A stretch of DNA of 64,000 nt from NCBI GenBank assembly GCA_963682025.1, contig OY821521.1, positions 48,899,807-48,963,806 of the forward strand. The letters run 5' to 3'. The notes below the pieces were generated by a model, which did not search any database, was not told the origin of the DNA, and saw only the letters and a list, made by a program, of their open reading frames with translations. This DNA is from Cordilura impudica. Lineage: Eukaryota > Arthropoda > Insecta > Diptera > Scathophagidae. Below are positions 34,754 through 46,389 of the stretch, one piece after another; the stretch's first letter is position 1; every line of letters begins with the position of its first letter. A program made the position numbers and the translations under genes.

Positions 34754-37527
34754 TAGATACATCCAAAAGTATTTTTTTTTTGTGACCCGTGCACGACGTA
34801 GTAAATATGAAAGAAGATGTCAAAAAAACCATAAAAACGAAATCAGTCGCCCGATATCGTCAAAACTGGCTTGTCCCTAGGCGAAACTCCATATTTTGAT
34901 CAAGTTCCATTCATACTTTTAAATAAAATTTTTAAAAGGTATTTCAATCGGCCGGAAATTTATTTATATGGCCAATTCCCATGTAAAATTGACCGCTGAA
35001 TCGAATGCAGCTGATAGAATATCAAAAAAAATTATGCCTGACCCTACAGCGGCGATTAAAGTCACATTTTTTTTTTTTGTTATTTACTTTTTTATATTTA
35101 TCATGTCAGGTGACTGATACGAAAGAGACTTATGTAAAAATGAACCCAACAGGGTTGTAGCGCATTTTATGTAGATGAATTTAATTTAAAAAAAATTGAA
35201 ATCGCACATTATTTGGATGAGTTATGGCCAATTTCGTTAAAATTGCCATATACATTTTTAAGCGAAAACGTGTATTTTCGTCATATCTTGAGAAAAAGTC
35301 ATCTGATATTGGTGGTATCATACCAATTTTTATTATTTTCGTCAAGCCCGATTAGCTGAGACCAGTGGCGGATCCAATGAGGGGGTTTTGGGATTAATCC
35401 CCCCCAACAGTAAAATTTTTGTACCATAAATTATCCCTTAAACGAAAATTAACCCTGTTCCTGGGGCTATTTTTATATAATCCCCAATTTAATCCCGTTT
35501 ATCATACCTACATATGTGCAAATTTCGAAAAGTTGGTTCGGTGCGCGCGTTAAGATTCCGAAACAAGGTAGATTTAGAGAAGGTGCAGCCAACGGTCAAT
35601 TGTCATGTCATTCGTTCCTTTTGAGTGAGTTTTTTTCCTTTGTATTTTATAGAACGGGTGACGACGCGAATAGAAAATACACAGCAAAACAAAAACAACA
35701 GAACCAACGGTACTTTTAACATTACATTTTCAAACGCTGATATTTGCGTTTTTGCTATTTTATTATATTGAAAAACTTATCAGTTCTAATAAAGCATTTG
35801 AATATTAAACATCTTTTATAATTATTTGGAAATCAAAAAAACCTTAAGTTCAATAAAGTTTAATATATTTCTCAGTAAAATGGAAGAAAAATATTATTTG
35901 ATAAGTAAGTTTCTAGATTCAAGTTTATTATATTTAGAGATAACTAGATATCTAAATTTAAAAGTGGTTCTCATTCTCATGTGCTACGTAAGAACAAACT
36001 ATACGTTCTTTCCCTATAATGACATTGCCCACCAAAGAAGACGTGGTATCACGACTACTTCATTTACATTATAAAAATGATTTGACTGTGAAAAAATGCA
36101 TTGAAAACGTCGTTGCCGAGTTAATAGAAGTTTGGACAAAGCTATCGATTGTTACCAGAGATAAAGCTCGAATAAAAGAATGAGTGGAAAAGCTCTACAA
36201 TAAATATTATATGCTAACAAAAAACAAAGATCGGCGTTCTGCCCCTAAAATCAAAAGAAAAGACGATTTGCAATTGGAGTTTAAAAAACTGTTCGACATC
36301 GCGCATAAAGGTAAGCTGTTATGTTATTATGTTTATTCAAGACGCTAGAATGGCTAGAATTTTTCAATTAACGATTAATTAAAATCTACTTATTATTTTT
36401 TTTAATTAATTATTTTCATTATTTTGATTTAAAAATTATATAATCTTTTTTTGTGTAAAGATTGTTTGCAAAAAATGACGAATGACTACGCTAAGGAATT
36501 TCTGTTGTGCCACCGAAATGATATCAAGAATAGTAATCGATTAAACTATCTAGCCAGAAAAATTATTTTTCAATCAACCATCGATGCAGCACAACCACAT
36601 TCTGAAGTCAAAAAGTGTTCTAGATCAAGATTTAAAGATTTCGTTCCAACGACTAATTTGTTACCCAGAAGGATGAAAACTACACTGAAAGAAGAATCGT
36701 TTCGAAAAAAAAAATAGACATCACGACATCCGCTGTTGTTCAAGCAATTGATCTATGTCAAGTGAGCAGTGAGCATTCAAATACTGTTTTTATTCGGTCT
36801 TTCCAATATTGGTCTCAGCCAGGGGCGTAACCATATATACAAAAATTTTACTGTTGGGGGGGGGGGGATTAATCCCAAAATCCCCCTCATTGGATCCGCC
36901 ACTGGACTCAGCTAATCGGGCGTGACGAAACTAATAAAAATTGGTATGATACCACCAATATCAGATGATTTTTTCTCAAGATATGACGAAAATACACGTT
37001 TTCGCTTAAAAATGTATATGGCAATTTTAACGAAATTGGCCATAACTCATCCAAACAATGTGCGATTTTAATTTTTTTTTTTAAATTAGATTCATCTACA
37101 TAAAATGCGCTACAACCCTGTTGTATTCATTTTTACGTAGGTCTCTTTCGTATCAGTCACCTGATATGATAAATATAAAAAATTAAATTACAAAAAAAAA
37201 AATGTGACTTTAATCGCCGCTGTAGGGTCAGGCATAATTTTTTTTTGATATTCTATCAGCTGCATTCGATTCAGCGGTCAATTTTACATGGGAATTGTCC
37301 ATATAAATAAATTTCCGGCCGATTGAAATACCTTTTAAAAATTTTATTTAAATATATGAATGGAACTTGATCAAAATATGGAGTTTCGCCTAGGGACAAG
37401 CCAGGTTTGACGATATCGGGCGACTGATTTCGTTTTTATGGTTTTTTTGACATCTTCTTTCATATTTACTACGTCGTGCACGGATCGGAAAACATGATCC
37501 ATTTTCATACAAATTTGGATGTATCTA
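34754..37527. mobile_element. Element G: transposon with ~0.65-kb inverted arms, 8-bp target duplication
   Basis: The left terminus TAGATACATCCAAA is inverted at the right as TTTGGATGTATCTA. The direct 8-mer ATGTACAT flanks both ends (34746-34753 and 37528-37535). The arms (about 34754-35405 and 36835-37527) pair through GTGCACGACGTAGTAAATAT, GAAATCAGTCGCCCGATATC, AATTTTACATGGGAATTG-like sequence and ATTGGATCCGCCACTGG. Between the arms lies a two-exon gene remnant. The 8-bp duplication would suit a hAT-like or P-like superfamily; the terminus fits neither perfectly. No DDE domain was seen. Confidence 0.82.
36019..36717 (+). pseudogene. Two-exon gene remnant inside element G
   Basis: Exon 1 (36019-36310) starts MTLPTKEDVVSRLLHLHYKN and ends KKLFDIAHK at a GTAAG donor. 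Exon 2 (36461-36717) follows a pyrimidine-rich tract ending TTTGTGTAAAG, continues KDCLQKMTNDYAKEFLLCHR, and stops after ESFRKKK. The phase fits: one base carried across makes the joining Asp codon. An in-frame TGA at 36181 breaks exon 1 after ARIKE. The product would be about 182 residues, basic, and without membrane segments. The LFDIAH stretch followed by a (K/R)EFL...R motif resembles uncharacterised arthropod proteins that I associate with repeated elements. I do not know the function and do not assign one. Its place inside matched inverted arms suggests it is the element's own gene or a captured host fragment. Confidence 0.55.
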
Positions 37528-38721
37528 ATGTACATATGTACATTAGGGTGCCCCTTAATAAAAAAAGTGTTCAAACTGTCGGTCTCACCCCCTAGAAATA
37601 TGCGAATAGCAAAAAAACTGAGAAATACAAAGTTTTGGGCCAATCAAAAAACGTTTAGTCGTGGCGCAAAGCGATTGAAAATTTCAAGTGTGTTTATATG
37701 GGGAAAATATGACTTTTTTTCAGATTTTACGAAAATGCCGTTCTATAATTTAATTTTTCCGACAAGCTGTTACATAATTCGCGATCAGTATTAAATTATC
37801 CTTTCAAAAGGCTATAAAACTTCAAAATCGTATGAAACCTCGCCAAGAAATAGCAAATGCCCCAGATCACTTTTGTGCCAAAAAGAACTAGGTCATGAAA
37901 TTTGATGCCATTTTTTTCAACTTTGAGAAATTGATTAAAGCCATCATTCTTTTTTGGTCTCTATACTTATAGGTATTCAGATATGAAGTATTGTTTTATT
38001 ACCACGTTGTTAACTTATTGCGCATTGAGACCGAAAATTGGAAATTTTTTTGATAAAATTTTTAAAACTCCTTTTTCAAGTTTGAAAAAATTTTCTTAAA
38101 CAAAATTTAAAAAAATTAATATATTATTTTAAGCTTTTATTAAATACATGTTGCAGATTAACTGTGTGAATTTTTGAGTAAATCCCTCCACCAGAATTTT
38201 TTTGACAAGGATTTTATTTTTGCGGATTTCGAAAAAAATTGGATTTTTGTGAAATATACTGTAAATGTACTCTTTCTAAATACTGTGTATCAAAAATTCA
38301 TCACTTTTCTACTTTTAAATGTTATATTCTATCCTAATAGCCTAGGGTTTCGGAAAAATTAATATAACCCTTTTGGAATTGGGGTCACATATGACCCCAA
38401 GCTAATAAAAGACAATTTATGCAAAAAATTCAAATATTTTGTAAGTGCTGTCCAATTTTTAGATGCGACGCTTAAAATATAATAACCAAATGTGTAGAAG
38501 TTTCGTTCCGACAATTTGGGATAAATCCGAGAACGTTAACCCATTATTTGCCAAGGCCAGATTTGGATTTTAAGATATTTTTAAATAAATATTACCGAAA
38601 ACGAGTTTTTCTATTAAACTCGTTGATACCGCTATTTACAATTTAAGAAAAATAATTCGGTTAATTTTTATTTATCTAACCCTTCAGTGCTCCTGAGATC
38701 AAAATTATTCATTGTGATATA

Positions 38722-40374
38722 CACTCCTTGTCACTTGAATAGGACACCCCCTAAGTGTGTTTGCGATCACCCACTGCTCCCAAACCAATGATAATAGACT
38801 TATTTTTTTTTTTTTTTAATTAAAGATCATTTAATTGCTTTGTCTTAACCAGCAGGAATTCTTCATGGTAAAGCTTTAAACAGTAACAAAAAATTCTTAA
38901 ACTCAATCCGTCAAATTCAGGGGCTCAAATTTTGCGTCACTTGAATAGGACAGTTAAACAAAGAAAACATTTCAGAGATCTCAGATTATTTTTAACATAA
39001 AAATTACTTAAATATAGGGTAATAGGTTTAATTTAGAAGAAAAACAAAATTGTTTTAATAATGCGTCGATCCACCTTGATGTTCCAAAACTTCAGTCATC
39101 CGTTTTGGAAGAGATTGATACAAACTAGCCAAGTAATTTAATGAAATCGAGTCCCAAGCTAATTTGATTGATGTAACTAGTTCGGGTACACTCGAATATT
39201 GCTTTTCTGCGCCATATATTTCACGTGTCAGCCATCCCCAAACATTTTCGATTATATTTAAATCGGGTGAGTATGGCGGCCAGCTTAAGAGGTCCACATT
39301 TTGGCTCTGTATATAAGATTTTACGACCCGAGCTGTATGTATCGGCGCATTATCTTGTTGATATATCCATGGGAGAAGCCCGAAAAGGTTTTGAATATAT
39401 GGAAACGCCTCTTTTAATATTTCTTAGCACAAAGCATTCATCGTTGATGACATAAATTTTAGTTTGCAGGTGCCATATTAGGAAATGGCCCCCCACACCA
39501 TAACACCTCCAGCTCGGCTATGCAGACGGTCCAAATGATGGGGTTCCTTGCGGAGATCATGCAAATAGTAACTATAACCATCTGGGCCTTCTAAATTAAA
39601 CTTTTTTCGTCTGAGAAGACCACTTTATGCCACTGAAAGGTCCAGGCCACATGTTTGCGACAAAAATTGAGGCGTTGCGCTTTTCTTGCCGGGTTAAGGG
39701 GAGGCTTCTTCTTTATGTTTAACCTCTTTTGGTGTTTAGCCTTCATAATAACGCGATGGACAGTGGATACACTAGCATTTACATCACATTTTGCACGAAT
39801 TTTCGCCACAGAGTCGTGAGAATTTGACGCTTTTCTTAATATAAGGCGTCTTTCCGATTCGGTGAGCACACTGCACGTGCGGCCTTTCATATTTTTTCCA
39901 TATTCAGACTCATTACTTAAGAATCCCGATATGACATGTCGGCTCCTGTTGATTTTTTTTGGCTATTTTTGCAATTGATAGGCCAGAGTCCTTGTATGCC
40001 TTTATTTTTCCTTTTTCCTCTTCAGATAAGGCTTTTCCTCGACCCATATGAACTTTATATTGAAGACAATAGCCGAAAATCACAAAAAAATTCGATCAGC
40101 GAAAACTCTGTAAGCCAAAGTAGACGATCAAACAAAACGCATGTTCTATTCAAGTGACACAAAAATACTGACTCAATTTCAAGCGAATTCCAACATAAAA
40201 CAAGAAAAAAAAATATAACGGTTCTTTGCCACAACTTGCAGCTTGTTGATGAGAGAGATAAATAATTGCACAAAGAGAACGTGCAAAAATTGAGTTATTT
40301 TATCATTTCGCTTTTGAGTTAGAGGCAATTGAAAAAAGAGTGTACTGGGTGTCCTATTCAAGTGACAAGGAGTG
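38722..40374 (-). mobile_element. Tc1-like transposon, complete ends, TA duplication
   Basis: Inverted termini CACTCCTTGTCACTTGAATA / TATTCAAGTGACAAGGAGTG are perfect over at least 25 bp and flanked by TA on both sides. At 1653 bp it has typical Tc1 length. It interrupts the left arm of element F: removing it rejoins TTCATTGTGATA to TCTCTGGTGC, which mirrors GCACCAGAGATATATCACAA in the right arm. Confidence 0.95.
39055..40047 (-). pseudogene. Tc1-like transposase, frameshifted
   Basis: A DD34E transposase that would excise and insert the surrounding element. It starts MGRGKALSEEEKGKIKAYKD and continues to SIAKIAKK, the first helix-turn-helix. A frameshift in an A run near 39950 precedes NRSRHVISGFLSNESEYGKN, then KGRTCSVLTESERRLILRKA, the second DNA-binding domain. 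Catalytic pieces are VVFSDEK (first Asp), then a 1-base deletion at the AAAAA of EKK near 39602, DGYSYYLHDLRKEPH, QQDNAPIHTARVVK (second Asp) and PPYSPDLNIIENVWG, with 34 residues between Asp and Glu. It ends EVLEHQGGSTHY at 39055. Length of about 331 codons matches the family. Termini are intact, so the copy could have been mobilised by another transposase, but its own product is broken. Confidence 0.92.
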
Positions 40375-42139
40375 TATCTCTGGTGCAATTATCTGCTTAT
40401 TGCTTGCGAATATAAATTAAAACAACTTAGGTCATATGTCTCAAAAATAGAACGTTTTTTGAAATTCACTTTGATTTAGTTTTGTAATTTATTCCATTAA
40501 GAGTAGTATTAATTTAATATTAACTTTTATATATATTATGATATTTGAAATTTACTTTTATTTAATAAACTATTTAAAACTGGGAAATCAAATGTTAGAA
40601 GTTTGAAAAGATGTAGGTGACATTGACGATAATATAAAGCGACCGATTATTAAAAATCAAAAATGTCAACCATTATAAGTAATGGCATCTTCACCGATTG
40701 ACCTGAATTTTTTTTTTTTTTTGGCGTTTTTTTATCAATATCCACCAAATTGGTGAGTGAGACCGCAAGATATTCAACTATTACTTTATTATATAAAGTA
40801 ATTTTATAACAAAATTGGTTAAAAGTTGTTTTAATATATATTCGCGAGCAATAAGCAGATAATTGCACCAGAGATATATCACAATGGATAATTTTGTTCT
40901 TAAGAGCACTGAAGGGTTAAATAAAAAAAATTAACCGAATTATTTTTCTTAAATTCCACATAGTTGTTTCATCGAGTGTAATAGAAAAACTCGTTTTCGG
41001 TAATTTTTATTCAAAAATATTTTAAAATCCAAATCTGGCCTTGGCAAATAATGGGTTAACGTTCTCGGATTTATCCCATTTTTTCGGAACGAAACTTCTA
41101 CACATTTGGTTATTATATTTTAAGCGTTGCATCTAAAAATTGGACAGCACTTACCAAATATTTGAATTTTTTGCATAAATTGTCTTTTATTAGCTTGGGG
41201 TCATATGTGACCCCAATTCCAAAAGGGTTAATGGAGTCATATTAATTTTTCCGAAACCCTAGGCTATTAGGATAAAATATAACATTTAAAAGTAGAAAAG
41301 TGATGAATTTTTGATACAGAGTATTTAGAAAGAGTACATTTACAGTATATTTCACAAAAATCCAATTTTTTTTCGAAATCCGCAAAAATAAAATCCTTGT
41401 CAAAAAAATTCTGGTAGAGGGATTTACTCAAAAATTCACACAGTTAATCTGCAACATGTATTTAATAAAAGCTTAAAGTAATATATTAATTTTTTTAAAT
41501 TTTGTTTAAGAAAATTTTTTCAAACTTGAAAAAGGAGTTTTAAAAATTTTATCAAAAAAATTTCCAATTTTCGGTCTCAATGCGCAATAGGTTAACAACG
41601 TGGTAATAAAACAATACTTCATATCTGAATACCTATAAGTATAGAGACCAAAAAAGAATGATGGCTTTAATCAATTTCTCAAAGTTGAAAAAAATGGCAT
41701 CAAATTTCATGACCTAGTTTTTTTTTGGGACAAAAGTGGCCTGGGGCATTTGCTATTTCTTGGCGAGGTTTCATACGATTTTGAAGTTTTATAGCCTTTT
41801 GAAAGGATAATTTAATACTGATCGCGAATTATGTAACAGCTTGTCGGAAAAATTAAATTATAGAACGGAATTTTCGTAAAATCTGAAAAAAAGTCATATT
41901 TTCCCCATATAAACACACTTGAAATTTTCAATCGCTTTGCGCCACGACTAAACGTTTTTTGATTGGCCCAAAACTTTGTATTTCTCAGTTTTTTTGCTAT
42001 TCGCATATTTCTAGGGGGTGAGACCGACAGTTTGACCACTTTTTTTCCCTCCATATAACGAAGGGCCACCCTAATGTACATAAATATAAATATTACCCAC
42101 AAAAAATATAACACCAAAAGTTATTGTTCTGTTTTTCTT

Positions 42140-43033
42140 TAAATAAATTAATACATAAAATTTTATTAGTAAATTTACATTATTTTTTTTATAAACAACA
42201 GGTAGTTTAACATTATTTACTTTAGATGTTGGTGAACCCTTTATATTAACTCGTAGTGTCTGCTTGTCGAAAAAATTTTGGATTGATCTTTAACCCCTTT
42301 CCCGTGCCCCAATCGATCTGAAACTTTACAGGCAGGCTCGTGACGATGACAGAAATTATCTAACACATTTTTTTTTTAGTGACGCCAAAACAATGGAAAC
42401 TTTAAAATTTCTCTATCAGAGTTGATAAAAAAAATTTACAAAGAGTTAGTTTTTATAATATTATTACCATAACGACCATAAAAACAACAAGTCCAGCTAT
42501 GACAACACTACAACATTTAAAATAACAACAAGAACAATAAGAAACATCATATTTTTATTTTTTTTTTACTTTTTCAGAGATTTCCCTGGACCTGTTTCAC
42601 CGATTTTAATGGTTTTTGAAACAGAAAACTTCGCATGATCTTGGTGAATCATCCTCACAAAAAATTATCACCCTAGCTATCCCATTGAGGTCGTGATCGT
42701 GACAATAACAACATAGATAATCATATTTTTTTCAAGACTTTTTTTTAGTTCTTCATTCAGATCTCGGGCCCTATTCAACCTATTTGGACGATTTTAAACA
42801 GCAAACTTCCCAGAAAGCCAGTGAATCGTTTTTTATGCAAACGAGCACCCTAGCTGCTCGATTGAAGTTGTCATCCACAGACGGACAGACGGACATCGCT
42901 ATATCAACTCCGCTTGTTATAAGGATCACAAATATGTATATATATCTTATGGGGTTCATATTTTTTTTCTAATTATTTCAAACGGAATGACAAACTTATA
43001 TATACCCTCTGCACACTGGGGTGGAGGGTATAA
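42140..43033 (-). mobile_element. HINE-D: another DINE-like family
   Basis: Read on the minus strand it starts TTTTATACCCTCCACCCC with the nearby inverse GAGGGTATATA, then a GTCCGTCTGTCCGTCTGTGG microsatellite and a core with two related modules (AGCTAGGGTGATAATTTTT and AGCTAGGGTGCTCGTTTGC). A TATACCCTC subterminal repeat and a GTCY microsatellite are DINE-like. The 3' end near 42140 is not clear and may have been cut by element F. Confidence 0.65.
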
Positions 43034-43550
43034 AAACAATTTTGGGGTTCACTGATATTAAAATTCTGTTCTATTAACATTAAATATTATAGAAAATTAT
43101 CGGCCACAAAAAACATCAAAAATGGCCCAAAAAAAATTAAAAATGGTCAAAAAATAAACATTATAAAATGTTGCTAAAAAAATATCCAAAATGGCGCAAA
43201 AATATGAAAAATTAAAAAAAACGCCCAAAAATTAATCAATATTTTCATATGAAAATTCACTCTAAACTCAATTAAAATTATGCGTTTTTCTGTTAATGCA
43301 ATTCATTGCGATCGGTCAAACGAAAGCGTGAAGTTGTATTCGCTCGGCATGCAAACGAGTTTGTGACAGGTATGTTTATTGAAGTTGTACTTATTAATGA
43401 AAAAAGTTACAAGAACAACCTGCATCTATTTATTCTCTTATGAAAAATTTTAACAAAACGGAAAAATTTTAACGGATTGAGGTCTTCTCTCTACCCATAT
43501 TGACATGCAGTTGTACAAGACATGCTTCAATTACTTTTTTAACTGTACAC
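43034..43550. other. AT-rich sequence with AAAATGGCCCAAAAA motifs
   Basis: Repeated AAAATGGCCCAAAAA / AAATGGTCAAAAA / AAATGGCGCAAAAA motifs at 43095-43230 recur at 45215-45340. No gene. Confidence 0.5.
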
Positions 43551-43551
43551 T

Positions 43552-44699
43552 AAGTATATATAATATTAATAGGCTAGGTGTTTTTTTGTTACCGATGTTT
43601 CGTTCTACCGTTTTATCCCGATTTGAACAAAACGTATATTTTTTTAAAGGTATTTCTTTTTAGCTGTTCACCAGATTTACGGATTTTTAAATTTTTTCCT
43701 TTATTTTGAGTAAATTGCATTTAAAGTTGCTACTAACACATACATAAAACTACACATATGCTATGTGTATTTTATTAAATTTGTTAATATGTTTGTTAAT
43801 GAGTTTGTTATCTTCATTCACAATAATAATAAACCAAACAAGTAAGAAAATTATAGTCGGTCTAGACCGGCTATACGATACGTTTAGAAACTCTATCTCT
43901 TAGACCCAACTAACTGGAAATAGAAAATAAGCACAAACCAAATTTGAGTGGGATTTTTATTAATTTCTTTGGCTGCAGATATGAAAAAGTTCATATCGGA
44001 TGCTATATCTATATGGGGACTAGGCCCAAAAATGGACCGATCCTGGCCATGTTTGGTAAAGTCTCTTGTATTTTGCAAAAATATATACAAACAAAATTTG
44101 GGAAGAATCAGCGCAATATTTTTGTTTTTTGATAGATTTAAGTGAAGATCGGGAAGCAGCTCTATATGGGGCCTATGACTAAGAGTTGTCCCATAGGGAT
44201 CATTTTTTGACTATTCATTAATTGTAATAAACGCATATAAACCCAATTTGACTAAAATCTATATGACAATTTGGATCTTATGGCAATTTATGTCGATTTC
44301 ATAGAGGTAATTTGTATGGGGGCTAGGTCTGAACATGGACCGATTCTCACCAATTTCAATAGCTTTCGTCCTATGGCTGACAGAAGCTTATATACCAAAT
44401 TTCGTCAAAATATATTCATATTTGCGACCTGCAGTTTGATTACAAAGTTTACATGGACACACAGACGGACGGACGGACATCGTTAAATCGAATCAGATAG
44501 TGATTCCGATTCGATCGGTATAATAAAAGATGGGTCTAGGTCAAATATTTTTCGTAGTTACAAACAGCAGCACAAAGTCATTATACCCAAACCACATAGT
44601 GGTATAAGGTATAAAAAGTGTTAGCCAATTCACAGGCTAGTTTGAAAAATAAAGATGCTTAGAAATTGTACTCGAACTTTGAGCGCAGGAATCTGCTAG
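43552..44699 (+). mobile_element. Helitron-B copy 3, split by a HINE-A insertion
   Basis: The left part (43552-43836) runs from TAATATTAATAGGCTAGGTG to AATAATAATAAACCAAA. The right part (44614-44699) resumes at AGTGTTAGCCAATTCACAGG and ends CAGGAATCTGCTAG followed by T. The uninterrupted copy at 47.7 kb shows that the two parts were contiguous. The 5' TC has decayed. Confidence 0.85.
43837..44613 (-). mobile_element. HINE-A copy nested in Helitron-B
   Basis: Complete in reverse orientation: AACAAGTAAGAAAATTATAG, a hairpin with one mismatch (TAGTCGGTCTAGACCGGCTA), core, short GGAC microsatellite near 44466-44480, and ACCACATAGTGGTATAAGGT at the far end. Confidence 0.92.
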
Positions 44700-44758
44700 T
44701 TTATATAAATACATTAAGAAATATATCTACACTCAATATCTAACTCTAATTAGGTAGA

Positions 44759-45136
44759 CTAGCAGATTCCAGCCCTCGAAATTCGAGTGCAAGTTCTAGG
44801 AAATTTAATTTTTTCATTAAATAAAGATCCTAAAGGTATGCTAATCAATTATAGCCAATTCACAAATGAACACAAAAAAACAAACTCATCTTTATTACAA
44901 ACACATAAAAAAATTTAATAAACACACGTATAGCATTGTATAATTTGATGTATGTGTTAGTAGCAACTTTAAATGCAATTTACTCAAAATAGAGGAAAAA
45001 TTTTAAAAATCTGTAAATCTACAAAACTGCTAAAAAGAAATACCTTTCAAATAATTTACGTTTGGTCAAAATCAGGATAAAACGATAGAACAAAAGATCG
45101 GTCACAAGAAATCACCTAACCTATTAATATTATAGA
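44759..45136 (-). mobile_element. Helitron-B short copy 4
   Basis: CTAG edge, CTCGAAATTCGAG hairpin, far edge TATTAATATTATAGA, with A and T flanks. It lies only 60 bp from the end of copy 3, in opposite orientation. Confidence 0.85.
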
Positions 45137-45353
45137 TGTGAAGATGAAAAACAAAACAAAAATTTGTTCACAGTAATTTTCATGAATTTCAACTACATTT
45201 TTTAATATAAAAGAAACGGAAAATGGCCCAAAAAGTGTGAGTTATTTTTAGTTTTTTATATGTGGGACATTTTTCAATATGAAAAATTAAAAATAACGAA
45301 AAAAAAAAAAAAAGCGAAAAATAGCCCAAAAAGTTGGATCATTTTTAATATTT

Positions 45354-45755
45354 TCATCCGAAGGAATTTTGTGTGGGACAGTTTTTTTTCTTGTAGTGCT
45401 GATCCATTATCTTTTCACATTGCTCATACCTTCTGGACTGAGTTATTCTGAAGAATATTTTCTGGGCGTGATTCATTAGGCTGATAATTCTATAATCTTT
45501 TAAAATTTTTTCCGCGTGAATTTTTGTCTCTTTCTGACCATCTTTGTCACAGTGATCGATTTTCGTGTTGTGATCTTGTTCGATAACCTGATCGGCTGCT
45601 ATGAGAAAATAACTGTCCAATATACTCATTCCAGATAATTTTCTTTTCTGTAATATTGAAAGCAGCTTCGTTGTTGTTTTTGTTGTATAATACTTATGGG
45701 GTTGTTTTGACGTGGCTTCCCTTAGTTTTTTACGGATAAGATAAAAGTTTATCAA
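45354..45755 (-). CDS. Unrecognised open frame, 133 codons
   Basis: Reads from INFYLIRKKLREATSKQPHK through KIDHCDKDGQKETKIHAEKI to YKKKNCPTQNSFG. It is rich in Lys, Gln, His and Asp, with no signal peptide, membrane segment or motif I recognise. The frame stays open upstream through GGGAIAKL, where the DNA is more GC-rich, so the true start may lie further up or the frame may be a fragment. I saw no splice signals that would extend it. It could be a piece of an unknown mobile element or simply a chance open frame. Confidence 0.25.
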   Translation of the reverse strand: MINFYLIRKKLREATSKQPHKYYTTKTTTKLLSILQKRKLSGMSILDSYFLIAADQVIEQDHNTKIDHCDKDGQKETKIHAEKILKDYRIISLMNHAQKIFFRITQSRRYEQCEKIMDQHYKKKNCPTQNSFG

Positions 45756-45899
45756 TTTGGCGATAGCCCCGCCTCCGAGGTCGTGCGGAGCTCCGTGAAG
45801 TCATTGGTTTATGTTGATTAACCAGCAAAACCTTCAGAAATGTACAAAAGAACGTTTTCTGATACTTCATTGATTTCTGATGAAAATTCTTATGGCCAT

Positions 45900-46350
45900 C
45901 GGAACAGGCAATGAAATCCTATCTAAAAGGTATTTTTTAAGACCGATAGAAATTGAATTTCTAAATAGTCTAACCCATAAAAACAAAGTTTTTATCAAAA
46001 CTCTTTCTTAACTTGTACATACATATGAGTCTTGAATCTCTCCGTTACTGTGCGTGACTTTGCGTGACTATTTTAAAATTAATCTTTGGTCACAACATGT
46101 CCATGGACAAAGTTTCAGATCAATCGGATGAGGGGAAATGGGGTTTCAATCATTCCGTGACTGTGCGTGACTCTCTTAAAAGTAATCTTTGGGCACAACA
46201 AATCTATGGACAAAGTTTCAGATCAGTTTCCGTGACTGTGCGTGACTACCTCAAAATTAATCTATAGTCACATCAAGACTATGGGCCAAGTTTCAGATCA
46301 ACTGGATAAGAGGGAATGGGGTTTACCCACGACAGACAGACAGACAGACA
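45900..46350 (+). repeat. Tandem repeat H1 (CGTGACTGTGCGTGAC units)
   Basis: About three diverged ~110-bp units contain CCGTGACTGTGCGTGACT, AAAATTAATCTTTGGTCACA and GACAAAGTTTCAGATCAATC. The array ends in a CAGA microsatellite (46331-46355). The same family lies in opposite orientation at 62.64-63.2 kb, including the flanking AACCCATAAAAACAAAGTTT. Confidence 0.85.
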
Positions 46351-46389
46351 GACAGAATAAATAAAAGAAATAAATAAAAATAACACAAA

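Larger units (their letters stand above)
37544..42073. mobile_element. Element F copy 1: long-inverted-repeat transposon with nested Tc1
   Basis: Ends TAGGGTG...CACCCTA are flanked by the direct 8-mer ATGTACAT (37536-37543 and 42074-42081). The arms are about 1.2 kb each: the left runs 37544-38720 and continues at 40377-40417 beyond the Tc1, the right runs 40831-42073. Shared blocks include CTGTCGGTCTCACCCCCTAG, GGGGTCACATATGACCCCAA, itself a palindrome, and GAACGTTAACCCATTATTTG. The loop (40418-40830) has no gene. An 8-bp duplication and a TAGGG terminus fit a non-autonomous hAT-like element; the long arms make it foldback-like. Chance open frames within the arms are mirror images of each other, not genes. 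Confidence 0.85.

Noticed and set aside
37371..42117. 90-101-codon frames with KLSVSPPRNMRIAKKLRNTK
   Set aside because: They lie in the paired arms of element F and recur at 51.7-52.1 kb; they are arm sequence, not independent genes.
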